NCBI GenBank assembly: GCA_018881555.1
Contig: JACAXG010000021.1
Location: forward strand, 8,854,431 to 8,918,430
DNA from: Amblyornis subalaris
Lineage: Eukaryota; Chordata; Aves; Passeriformes; Ptilonorhynchidae
DNA length: 64,000 nt
Direction: 5' to 3'
Shown here: piece after piece, positions 15,198-25,375 of the stretch
How the letters are laid out: each line of letters opens with the position of its first letter
How positions within the stretch are numbered: the stretch's first letter is position 1
Position numbers and translations under genes: made by a program
The notes under the pieces: model-generated
What the model was told of the DNA's origin: nothing
What the model saw: only the letters and a program-made list of their open reading frames with translations
Database searches by the model: none

Positions 15198-15811
15198 CCC
15201 AAGAAAGTCAATGGCATCCTGACTTGTACCAGCAACAGGGCAGCCAGGAGGACCAGGACAGTGATTGTCCCCCTATACTCAGTGCTGGTGAAGATGCACC
15301 TCGAGTCCTGTGTCCAGTTGTGGGCCTCTCACTACAAGAGAGACATTGAGGTGCTGGAGCGTGTCCAGAGAAGGGCAACAGAGCTGGGGAAGAGTCTGGA
15401 ACAGAAGTCTTGTGATGAGTGGATAAGGGATCTGGGTTTTCTTAGTCTGGAGAATTTGAGGCTCAAGGAGGACCCTTGTCTCTCTCTACAAATACCTGAA
15501 AGGAGGTTGTAATGAGATGGGGGTCAGCTTCTTCTCCCTGGTAACACGCAACAGTACCAGAGGAAATGGCCTCAAGCTGCACTAGGGGAGGTATAGATGG
15601 GGTACTAGGAAAAANTTCTTCACTGAACGAGTGATCAGGCATTGGAACTGGCTGCCCAGAGAAGTAGTGGAGTCACCACCTCTGGAAGGGTTCAGATGAT
15701 GTTTAGATGGGGTGCTTAGGGACATGTATTATTAGTGGACTTGGCAGTGCTGGGTTAACAGTTGGACTTGATGATCTTAGAGGTCTCTTCTAACCTAAAC
15801 AATTCTATGAA
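15198..15811 (+). mobile_element. CR1 non-LTR retrotransposon, 5'-truncated, plus strand
   Basis: About 610 bp matching the 3' end of an avian CR1 LINE. It includes the end of the reverse-transcriptase ORF and the 3' UTR, and finishes in the family's ATTCTATGA terminus near 15803-15811. An open frame at 15261-15512 retains the CR1 ORF2 C-terminal signature (KRDIEVLERVQRRAT, then a degenerate [14 protein letters not shown]), but it is cut off by a stop and lacks the polymerase core, so it is dead. 5' truncation is usual for CR1, which is copied from its 3' end. The copy lies antisense to BABAM2. It keeps the TGGATTTGGCAGTGCTGGGTT-type 3' region in slightly diverged form, which suggests one of the younger CR1 subfamilies, but I cannot assign the subfamily. 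Confidence 0.95.
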
Positions 15812-17399
15812 AATTTTAAAGAGGTATTTCAGATGCTAAGCCAATTACTTTTTTTATTACTGTGGCGTACACGGTATCTGTAAAGAGGCAGAAATCTGAA
15901 CTAGAGACTGACTCTCAAAACCAGTATGTACAGTGAATACTTCCATTTATAAAATACTGTGGAGAAAATTAAAAATGCTGCAACCAACATAAAAGAATTT
16001 AAGTCAAAACAAACATGCTGATTAAAAATCCAGCAGCAAAAAAGGCAAAGTATAATAGTAAACAGATACAGATACAAGGATTTTCCTGAACCAAAGCCAC
16101 ATTCTTTTCAAATAAGAGAACCTTAATGAAAGATTTATCATAATGAACTTTGCAGTAGTTTGAGCCATCAGCTTGATTCTGCAGCTGTTTCAACACTTAG
16201 TTTTCACTTATATCAAATGGATTTCCATAAGAAAACAATTTGAAAGTGGATACAAAGGTCCACATTCAATTAAAAACCTTTGCATTAAAGTATAACTTCC
16301 TAAAAGAAAAAATAATGAATGTGCTTTTTAAGTGTAAGCCAACATTTCTTTTAGAACAGCTCTTTAGTATAGAAAATACACAATGATGCTTTTTCTTTCA
16401 AATGTAAAGGAATATGCCAAGAAAAGTTATGAAGAGAGATTTATCCACTGCAGACATTATAATGGGTATTATGTTTCCAACTAAATAAAAACCAAAAAAA
16501 TTTTGCTACAATTTTAGAATTCAAAGGAAGAGACAGTGTACTCTGCATTGCTCTTTTAACCATTTTCACTCTTCTTAATATACTCAGCTATTTTCCTTAA
16601 AATGCACACATACTTGAACTCAATTTTAACTTTAGTGCAGTGAATACCTTTGAAATAACCTGGCAAATTCGTCTCTCTAGTCCGTAACTATCCAACTTAT
16701 GCTACACCTTCAAACTTCTACTCTTTATAGAAAAGGTACTCTCACCACAATCAGTACAAAGTTGACAGAGTAACATCTTATGATTTCTGAGTGTATTCTC
16801 AACAACCCCAAAGATTTTGTAACACTACATGCTGATCTCACAGCTTACATCCTCAAGCCTTAGTACTGGCTTATGATACAAAGCTTTACAGTCATGCTTG
16901 TAGTGTGATTACCTACTGACATCAATAAAAACTTCAGAAGAACATTAGAAATCACTGAGATACTAAGAGTGATTGATTAGGCAAAAATAATGGTCTTTAA
17001 TATTTCACCAGATTTTAATACAAGTAGTATTAAGTAAACTTAAAAAGGAAGATGTCATAGAAAGCGTAACACAGGTTCGAACTTTGCAAATCATTACAGA
17101 GAAGCTACTGCACACTGTAAGGTTGGCTACAGACTAGAACATAATTCAAACACATTAAATTCTGCAGTAAAATATTAAGCTGTTAATACACTAACAGTCT
17201 ACAGTTACTGATTGCTCTTCCACCTTTCAGGGTAATGTATTAACAATTATTTCCACTGCATCAATAGATGCTCTATCTATCAATCATGTACCATAATCCA
17301 GCAGGTACCATCGAAACCAACGTAACTGGCAGGCATGATGGAAAATAAACTAGTTTAGTGCAATACATTAAAAGTCTATTTATGTCAAAAGTCTCATCC

Positions 17400-17451
17400 A
17401 AAAAAAAAGACATGGTCAGCTTAAAAAAAAAAATCCTCTGTCTTTTTTTTT
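17400..17451. repeat. A-rich/T-rich inverted repeat (13-bp arms, 26-nt spacer)
   Basis: Nine A plus GACA at 17400-17412 pairs with TGTC plus nine T at 17439-17451. The T run continues to 17456. Half of the pairing comes from homopolymers, but the GACA/TGTC ends make it more than A/T chance. Confidence 0.8.
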
Positions 17452-18256
17452 TTTTTAATAGCTGTATGAATTTGGAGTAGTCAGAGCACAATTATTTCAA
17501 CCACAACAGAGTAGTTCTGATTCTACCTGCTTTTATGTTGTTTATGTTGTTGTCACGTGACATGACATTCATATAGCTCAGAACAGAGGAAGCTAAAGGC
17601 AGCAAGGGTACAGGACCCATGCCTGCTATAGAGCACATTCTGTCATAATCCATGCTGGAGCCTAAATCAAACCATTTTTCTACCATCACCAAATACTTCT
17701 GGAATAAAACAGTATTTCCTCTCCTGTGGCTACTCAGCCAGACTACGTATTACTTTCTTACTACAGATAGTTAACCTGCCAGTTTGCACTGTAGAAGCCT
17801 GACTAAGAAAACTAAGGATTTCACCAGTACATTGCCCATCAAGAAGGATCTGCTGCTGTAAAAATCCAGGCTACTACATGCAAAAATACATTAATTTTAA
17901 AATTCTAAAGCTAAGACATTAAGATTTTAGAGATGTCAAAAAAAACGCAGGCTGGGAAACTTTGAATCTGCTACCTGCTCTGTGTGTCTCTTCACCTCAC
18001 TGCACATGCATACAAAATAAATACATGTTTTCCTCCAAACTAGTGAATCACTCAGTACTCAGGATGAACAAAGCTCCAGGAAGAGACCTGTGGAGCACTA
18101 ATGATTTATGCACAGTATATGAACCTTGTTTAGAGAAGACGTTTAGCGAACATGATAGGGAATTACAGTAAGGAGGAGTATGCTGTCATGCATTAAAACA
18201 TTATTCTTCTGAAACAACAGCAGAATCTGTTTCTATCACAGGGTTCCTACATGATG

Positions 18257-18302
18257 ACATAAGTCATACATAAGTCATACACAAGTTACATAAGTCATAC
18301 AC
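18257..18302. repeat. Short tandem repeat built on ATAAGTCATAC
   Basis: Three imperfect copies of ACATAAGTCATAC lie in 46 bp, the third separated by an ACAAGTT insertion. A local duplication in intron sequence. Confidence 0.85.
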
Positions 18303-19835
18303 CACCTTCCAACCTCCAAGTTTCCCCAGAAACCAAACAGAGGTACAAGACAGCCCTGCAACTGAAGCTATTGAACATTCTGGTTACGCACTTGATCTGA
18401 AATTCTTGACTCATTTAAAATTGTTCCTGAAAAATATGGCACTCCCACAACATGGGAGTTCTGGCAGGAGCGGAAAGCATCGTTCACATTACACATTCTC
18501 AGTGTTCTTTTTTCCACAGAGTCTTTCAGAAGCAAATCACAGCTATTCTGCAGTCCAGGTGAACTGCTGCTGCATCCTGCTTCTTAAAACAACGTGCCCA
18601 AAAGAGCCTCAGTCAACCCTCTTACATCTGACCAGAAACGTTCCCATCACACGAGAAGAAAAAGCCTTATGAAAGACAGCAGCTGGGAGAAGGGCTGCTA
18701 CTATGAACACAGGAATAAACTGAAAATATCTGGATGCTTTTGAGAAGCGGCTCATTACTCAAACAGAAAACAATCTACAGAACGGAGAAAGATCATAGGA
18801 TTCCAATCCTGCAACCAAAAATTTCAGTCAAGATTATAGTTGTGCCTCCCTTTATTTTCATGGTTTGTAGCTTGAGACATCTTATTTGGTGAAACACTGA
18901 AGACTCACACTTGCAATTGTGATCTAACAATAGTTGAAGACAGTTCTAACAATAAGATGAAGAGGAGGTAATGGAATCCAAACTGACAATTTCATCTCAA
19001 CACATTAGTCGTTAAAGATTTAGTAGCTGTTCCTGTTTCCAAATATTTAAAAGTAAAAAGCTGACTAAGAAGGCAGACACACGGTTTAAAGGGAAGATGG
19101 GTGTTGGCAACATCAACTGACTCAAAACTCGTGTGCAGTGGAAGTTCTGGCACTTCATTCTGGCAGTCACGATACACAGAAAAAACAGATCTCTCACTGC
19201 ATTCTCTAAATATAGTAACACTGACCTTATGATGGGCTTCCATGGTAGCTGCTTTAAAGAGAGACTGTCCCCGTTCTGTGAAAAACACTAGTTTCAAATT
19301 ACTCCACGGTGGTAGGTTGTCACAAATTGCTTTTCCCTTTTTTTATTTCTCCTCTTAGCAAAGAAATAAATACTTTTTTTCCCCCCAACTCGCAAAAATA
19401 CTCTATAGTCCTACTTTCAAAAGCATCTGGTCAAATTTGTGTTCATTGTAAACAACAAAGCAAAATAATCACTGAAACTTTCAGTTCAAGTAACCAGTAT
19501 TTGCTTTCATTCCCTGTTAAGAAACAGCGTATCTAGTTTGCATTTCTGCTTCTACTAGCAAGACTACTGGTACAATTGAGAGTGTTCATTAAAAATCCCA
19601 ACACTTACATGTCATGAAATTCCACAGACTCATAACAAAAATGCCACTGAAGCGGCACATAAAACAACAGTATGTCCAACGTTATCTTTCCAAAACATAA
19701 TCCAATCAGATTTAGAAATGGTGAACTTTNAAACTCTCAGAGAGCAGGAAGGCGGGAAAGTCAAAATAATTATTAAGAAGATTGCAAAAATTCATACTCT
19801 CTCACAAATACTGTCAACTTAGACAGTCATTTTAC

Positions 19836-19910
19836 CTTGAGAAGGTATGTAGGAATATTGCTGAAATCAACAGGCAACTTCAAGAGGAAGCGAGCCGAGA
19901 ATTCTCCAGT
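19836..19910 (-). CDS. BABAM2: BABAM2 internal coding exon (linker after UEV-N, last of four in window)
   Basis: The exon is 25 codons in phase 0: [20 protein letters not shown] followed by TYLLK, about residues 166-190 of human BABAM2, directly continuing the KKNNW end of the preceding exon. This is the conserved strand region between the two UEV domains. The acceptor is a strong pyrimidine tract ending in CACAG (AG at 19912-19911); the donor is GTAAAA from 19835, weaker than the others at +5 but with AAG as the last codon. The following exon, expected to start with an acidic Asp-Val-Asn-Glu-like segment, was not recognised in 1-19835, so the C-terminal half of the gene lies outside the window. 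Confidence 0.96.
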
Positions 19911-21942
19911 CTGTGGAAAAAAGGTAAAACTAATGAGAACCACAAACGTTCTAAGAATTAAATATTACCCAGAAAAATGTGTAAGAGCTCATATCAAAGA
20001 CAAGCGTTGAGATTTAAAACAAAATTGCTGAATGGAATTACTGAAGAGGAAAAAAAAAATTCCAAATTTCACAGGTGTCATATGAAAAAACACCTTAAAA
20101 ACCATAAAACATCATTGCCAGTAAGTCAACAGCAAAAAGTAGTTAGAATAAAACAACGTGCATGACAGAAATCAGACCATATTTTGTTTTGCCCTAAATA
20201 TAGATGTATCTTGGCTGTACTCATTTCCGGACAAAGGTCTGGCAAGACCTGCAGACAGCCTGAAAGCAAAGCTAAAAACCTGACAAATTTGTAAGAGCAT
20301 ATAGATAAAATTGAGCCATCTTTACAAATATTGCAGANATACATACGAGAATTTGTGTTTAGAAAGGTGAGAATGTATCAAAAGTGTCCTCTGAATAAAC
20401 TTAGGGGAAAAGAGCTGAAGTAGAAGGTCTTAAATAACTTGTTTTCAGAATTATATAACTCTAAACACCTAGACAACCGTTTACTGAAAATTTGCCAGGC
20501 GTGCCCTACACATACGTATAAAGGGTATGCAAAGGAAATGGAAAGGATTTCCTTTCTGTTTCATACACTTCCTTAAAACCAGACTTCTTCCACCTGGTTA
20601 TGAAGCAGTGAAGTTAACTGTTTTTAAAAACAAATACATGCCTGATTTCCTCCATATTAATTTTTTGTCATCTCTATCATTTTAGTTCAATAAAGTAGTC
20701 ACATGGCAGCTATATTTGTTAGGTAGGTTGAATTAGCAGTAAAGAAAATGTTAAACATTGGTTTTATGCAATTAAGTACAAAAGATAAGGATAACTTGAG
20801 ACAAACTAGCCAATTTATCAGTGCCAATTTCTTTCTTGGTCAATCTACCAGGCATGAACTAGAGATAACTCATTCTACCTTTAAGTCACTGAACAAAATA
20901 ACCCAAGATCTGGAATGCAATTCAAATCTTTCCAATGGTACCTTTAAAGTTATATCATTTGCCAAAAGGGTTTGTGTGACGTTGGGCTGTAATCCACCCT
21001 GCTGCCAGCTAGCTAAGAATTGCCCTTAAAGTTTGTCCCTGGTAGTAACACAAGATAGGCAAAGAAATTCCTCATAGAAACACCATGCAACAAAAAGCGG
21101 GTGTATATTGAAGTCTAACTGTGAAACCTTTCCTGATTACATTACTTGTGAGGAGAGATGCCAACTTTATGATGTTATATTACTTATGTATGCAGAAAAA
21201 TCACTGACTTCTTGTGCATGACTTCTTGTGTAACATGAAGACTGCTATGATGACAGTTAGGGCGCTCACCTTTCACTCAGAGTGAAATGGATATTATATG
21301 CAGTGCTTCCCTTCTGGACTCAACTTCTGAAAAATGCCATACAACAATTGCCATAAAATCCAGAAAATTATTACTGGTAAAGTACCAAGTCTGATGAACT
21401 GGGATGGCCACTGAACAGATAAATGGCCTCTGATCAAAGCATCAGCTGCTCCAAAAAGCCTAGATCTTTTATGTCATTCAGTCAAGATTATTTGCAAACT
21501 CCTCCTTCCAAAGGTGTTCTGGCAGGACAGGGAGAGGCCCCTGTCCATGGTGCTCATCTACCCAGCCCTGACCAGCTGGATACAGGCATCAGGTCAAGAC
21601 AGATGAATTTCTGGCCACAGCACTGAGAGACTGGATATCTAATGGGCTCCTGCATCTGCTGGTACTCCACCAACATGAACCTACTAAGCTAGATAATAGC
21701 TTGTCTCTTTGTCATAGATCCTGGAGACTTGCACTTTAGGAAACTGGAGACAGTGGAACAAAGATATAAGAGCAAATTTCTGTTCCATTTTGGGACCCAG
21801 TGCTGAATTCAGGCCTTCTCTTCAAAGTTTTTTTAACTCACGCACCTAAGATGATTGTTTTCGTAACACTGTGCAAGGCTCATAGTTGATTATTTCAGAA
21901 ATCCACTAAAGTACTATTGATTCCTGAGAGACAGCAACAACT

Positions 21943-21985
21943 TGACTTCTAGGCAAATGACTTCTAGGCAAATGACTTCTAGGCA
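21943..21985. repeat. 15-bp tandem repeat, about 2.9 copies
   Basis: The unit TGACTTCTAGGCAAA is repeated head to tail at 21943-21957, 21958-21972 and, in part, 21973-21985, with no mismatch in the first two copies. The identity points to a recent duplication or to assembly slippage. Confidence 0.92.
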
Positions 21986-22150
21986 GAGGAGATAACAGAC
22001 AGTTTACCTCCTGCTTTTTAGAAAAACACTCCTATTTAACTGACCCTCAATGCTAATAAAACAGTTGTAAAGGACAGGAAAGTGAATTACACAAGTTAGT
22101 TTCATAGTTTTGTTTTAGGACACTAATAAACAAGCCTCTGTCATGTAGAT

Positions 22151-22199
22151 ACTAAGTTCACAGAATCTTCAAAAAACTAAGTTCACAGAATCTTCAAAC
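22151..22199. repeat. 25-bp tandem duplication
   Basis: ACTAAGTTCACAGAATCTTC plus an A-tail occurs at 22151-22175 and again at 22176-22199, nearly identical. It lies about 430 bp downstream of the 22629 exon's donor in transcript order. Confidence 0.92.
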
Positions 22200-22628
22200 A
22201 GGACTCTCAAGAGTCTTCTTGACAGAGAATGGAGACTTGGAAAACCAAGCACACACTCTAAAACAGCTCTGCAATGATGGAAAGGATTTGACCCAAAATG
22301 TATTTTTATTTTACTGGAATATTTTTCATTAAGACAGCATTTAAAATTAAAAAAAAAAAATTCTTTATTCAGTCACCAAAGACTGAGAAAAAACTCGAAA
22401 GACTTGAGTAGGTATGTCTTTCCTCTGAAAAAAGGAGAAAACACGTAGTTTTCTAAAATCTTGAGTAGAATTTTTGTAACTGGCAAAAACTATGATAAAA
22501 TGAGCTGGAGTCGAATAGAAGTTTTCTCCATTGGAAACAGAAAGCATGGAGATCCACAGTAAGAACTCAAGTTTTCCAAGGTAAGAGATGTATTTGTTAC
22601 AAGCATTTTAGCTGAAATCATAGCTTAC

Positions 22629-22823
22629 CCAGTTGTTTTTTTTGCCAGCATAGATTTCCATGTTTTCTCCATACTGGGGCTCTTCAAGTAAAGTCTGATA
22701 CTCAAACATGAGACGAGAGCTCTCACGTAATCGGCTGCACTGAAATTGGTGATATTGCTGCACAAGCTCTTTCACAACAAGCAGGAGACATTCAGGGTTT
22801 GAAGGATTCCAGGAAGCTAAATT
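22629..22823 (-). CDS. BABAM2: BABAM2 internal coding exon (end of UEV-N and following helix region)
   Basis: This is the largest exon in the window: exactly 65 codons, phase 0 at both ends, running from [20 protein letters not shown] to the final KKNNW. It matches human BABAM2 residues about 101-165 almost without change as I remember that sequence. It encodes the end of the N-terminal UEV domain and the conserved segment after it, with a helix-like run ([13 protein letters not shown]) and the [14 protein letters not shown] motif. On the minus strand the acceptor is AG at 22825-22824, preceded by a TCTTTTCTAATC stretch that offers a pyrimidine tract and a plausible branch-point CTAAT. The donor is GTAAGC from 22628. 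No frameshift or stop is present. The downstream exon lies only 2.7 kb away, whereas the upstream intron is 17 kb. Confidence 0.97.
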
Positions 22824-23871
22824 CTGTTGATTAGAAAAGACCAAAGTCCAATATTGTTTACAGCAATAGAAGACAAGCAATCCCCTTCTATACTGATAGC
22901 AAAGGCACATATGCATGTGGAACCACCATGACAAAGCTAAACCATAATATTAAATGCCAAGGTTCTACTATGCTTTGGAAGAAAACCGGGTGAAACAGCA
23001 GAAGCTTAATGTCAAATAAGAGACTTTCCATAAAATGGTAACAGGGCTACTACCAGGCATAGACAGGCCCAGATTACCATTCCATTCTTTCCTAAAATTA
23101 TACTGTTGCATCTGAAAACTGGAAAAGTTTGAATTAAATTAAAACTGATAAGCAACACACAAGGATTAGGCAAGTATAACCTNGCACAGTAACTGATTCA
23201 AAAAGCAGTCAACCAAGTGATTATGCCAAATTAACACCAACTACAGAAACTGCTTTACTCCATTGTTCAAATAGTGGCTACAAATATTTAGTGATGGAGC
23301 AAATGGGTTCTCTCCTCTTGCCTCGACCTTGTGATTTATTTCACCTTAACTGTCTTTTCTCTAGAATTACGTTACTCATCCTCTTAAAACAAATGCCATC
23401 CATACACAGAAGTCTCTTCAATGTGCCTGGCAGAAGTTTTTATTACAAGCTGACTGTATTTCAAGAAACACAGCTAACAGAAATAAAAGTGATAACACAA
23501 TTAAGATAACCGTGTCAGTAGCAGAGTAGCAATGTTATCACTCTTCACATTGGCTTAGACCAGCCCTCTGTGCACAGTAAGTTTCATTTAGGAAGTACTT
23601 GTGTTACAAACCATACCTGATGTGACCAATGTTGCATGCCTACACCTAGTTGACCTAAAAGGGAACTTTGTGAAACCCATGTGAAAGGCATATGAGGACT
23701 CACTCTGTAGTNCATACTGTTAGGACATGAGACAGCACTGATGCAAAAGTACTTAGGTTCTCATATGCTTTGTACTTGGGTCCTCAAGAGGTTTTCTTGA
23801 TACAAGCTTAAAGCATGTTAACAGTCATGTGGCTTTTGGTTAGCTTTAAGTATAAGCAAAATTAATCCATA

Positions 23872-24196
23872 TTTCATAGAATCATGGAATGGTTTGGGTT
23901 GGTAGGAACCTTACAGATCACGTAGTTCAGGAGAGGGACACCTTCCACTAGAGCAGGCTGCTCAAAGTCCCATACAGCCTGCCTTTGACACTTCCAGTGA
24001 TGGTGCATCCACAACTTCTCTGTGCAACCTGTTCCAGTGGCTCACCATCCTCACAGTAAAGAACTTCTTCCTTATATCTAATTTTAACTTACTCTATTTC
24101 AATTTAAAGCCATTACCCTTTCTCCCACCAGTCCATGTCCTTGTAAGAAGGCCGTCTCCAGCTCTCTTGAAGGCCCCTTTGGGTGCTAGAAGGATG
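23872..24196 (-). mobile_element. CR1 retrotransposon 3' fragment, minus strand
   Basis: The plus strand reads as the reverse complement of a CR1 3' region. It starts with the CATAGAATCATGGAATGG form of the 3' terminus, then GGTTGGTAGGAACCTTACAGATC, and passes through the conserved segments about clearing firm, 'caacttctctg' and 'agtaaagaacttcttcctta' to about 24196. It is truncated at its 5' side and diverged. It lies in the same orientation as BABAM2, about 1.05 kb upstream of the 22823 exon in transcript order. No coding potential remains. Confidence 0.93.
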
Positions 24197-24462
24197 TGTA
24201 TCACATACACATTTGACAACAGACTAGCTGCAAGAGAATTTTAAATTGCATGGATTGTACAGTTAACATTAAGAAACTCAAAACTGGCAAGGATGTCTGC
24301 ATTTTACCACTAAGTGAAGATGTAATACAGTAGGTTCATAAAATTTATTATCCATATCTGTACTCAATGTAGTTACAGACGGCATGTTACTTTTGTCCTG
24401 TAAGTTGCAGACATTTCATAAACGAATTCATATTTTGTGTAACACCAAAAGTAATGAATACA

Positions 24463-24638
24463 AGTGAACGGGTTGCACAGAGAAGTTGTCGCATCTCCAT
24501 CCTTAGAATTACTCAAAACCTGACTGGACAAGGACCTGGACAGCCTGATTTATCTGATCGTGCCTAGGCAGGGCAGCTGGGCTAATGATATCTATGGAAA
24601 GGCTCTTTCTAACCTCAGCTATTCTTAGTTTTATGAAG
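24463..24638 (+). mobile_element. CR1 retrotransposon 3' fragment, plus strand
   Basis: About 175 bp of diverged CR1 3' end in the opposite orientation to the neighbouring fragment at 23872-24196. Recognisable parts are GGTTGCACAGAGAAGTTGT, CTCCATCCTTAGAAT, ACTGGACAAGGACCTGGACA and a decayed end near CTAACCTCAGCTATTCT. The gap to the minus-strand fragment is about 266 bp. Confidence 0.85.
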
Positions 24639-25315
24639 AGGTTTACAAAAAGCTCAAACTGAAACAGGATCATAGCAAGGTGAGACTCCACAGCTCTAGC
24701 CTGAAAAGAAACGAATGAGTATGTGTACAAATTTTATCTTCTGATACTCTGGAAAGGCAGATAGAAAGCTTAATCAGTTACTCACCAGGCACCAAGCCTT
24801 CAGCTCTACAATGAAACTTGTAGCCTAATCTCTAAGTATGGTGGCTACTTCTGTTAAAAAGGGTTATAATTTTTATTATTTCTGATGACTTTAGATATAT
24901 CCCTACGGAATAGTTTTACACAGACTTCAGTATATGTGTATGATGGCTTAATATTTCAAGCATTTCTCTTTCCACAACTTCATATTTTTTTTCCACTAAA
25001 GTAACATATATTAAGACGTCGCCAAAATGAGCTCCTCATTTTCATTATCATCACTTGAAACATGATGATGTCTTATTTGTCAGTGAAAGCAACATGAAAT
25101 ATACACTGCTCTGTTTTACATGCATGAACAGCTACAGGATTAAACTGTACTCCTATTCTCCTGCTCACTATGACTCTGGTAGCAGGGGCTGCTTAGCATG
25201 GCTAAAACGCTATCCTTGAACCTCTGTCTTTAGAAGCTACCACAGTGTCACAGACTTCACATTTGGCATGGCATAAAAGTACTCTGTTTTCTCCCCCTTC
25301 TAGGTGTTACAGCAG

Positions 25316-25375
25316 TAACATCTATAAAATGGGAATATTATCATATTATCTTGAAGGGTAAACTACATTCCAGAG
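25316..25375 (+). mobile_element. Possible MIR-like SINE 3' core fragment, plus strand
   Basis: ACATCTATAAAATGGGAATA followed by TTATC and TTGAAGGGT resembles the MIR 3' core (catctgtaaaatgggga, taataata, cttgcagggtt). The match is short, so chance is a real alternative. Confidence 0.35.

Larger units (their letters stand above)
1..19835 (-). other. BABAM2: BABAM2 intron (downstream of last visible exon), partial
   Basis: About 19.8 kb of AT-rich sequence downstream, in transcript order, of the last visible exon, opening with GTAAAA on the minus strand. I did not recognise any of the remaining C-terminal BABAM2 exons here. It carries one substantial CR1 fragment (15198-15811), a hairpin-forming A/T stretch (17400-17451), a 13-bp tandem repeat (18257-18302), an A-rich tract around 12887-12955 and a TAAT-rich block near 6655-6920 that could be conserved. 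The remaining open frames are short and without similarity I can name. Confidence 0.8.
19911..22628 (-). other. BABAM2: BABAM2 intron between the 22629 and 19910 exons
   Basis: A complete 2,718-bp phase-0 intron, GTAAGC to CCACAG on the minus strand. It contains two short tandem duplications (21943-21985 and 22151-22199). A relatively GC-rich patch at about 21420-21640 has an open frame with no family resemblance I recognise. No transposon could be named in this intron. Confidence 0.85.

Noticed and set aside
15261..15512. 83-codon open frame as an independent gene
   Set aside because: It is the C-terminal remnant of CR1 ORF2, inside a truncated retrotransposon.
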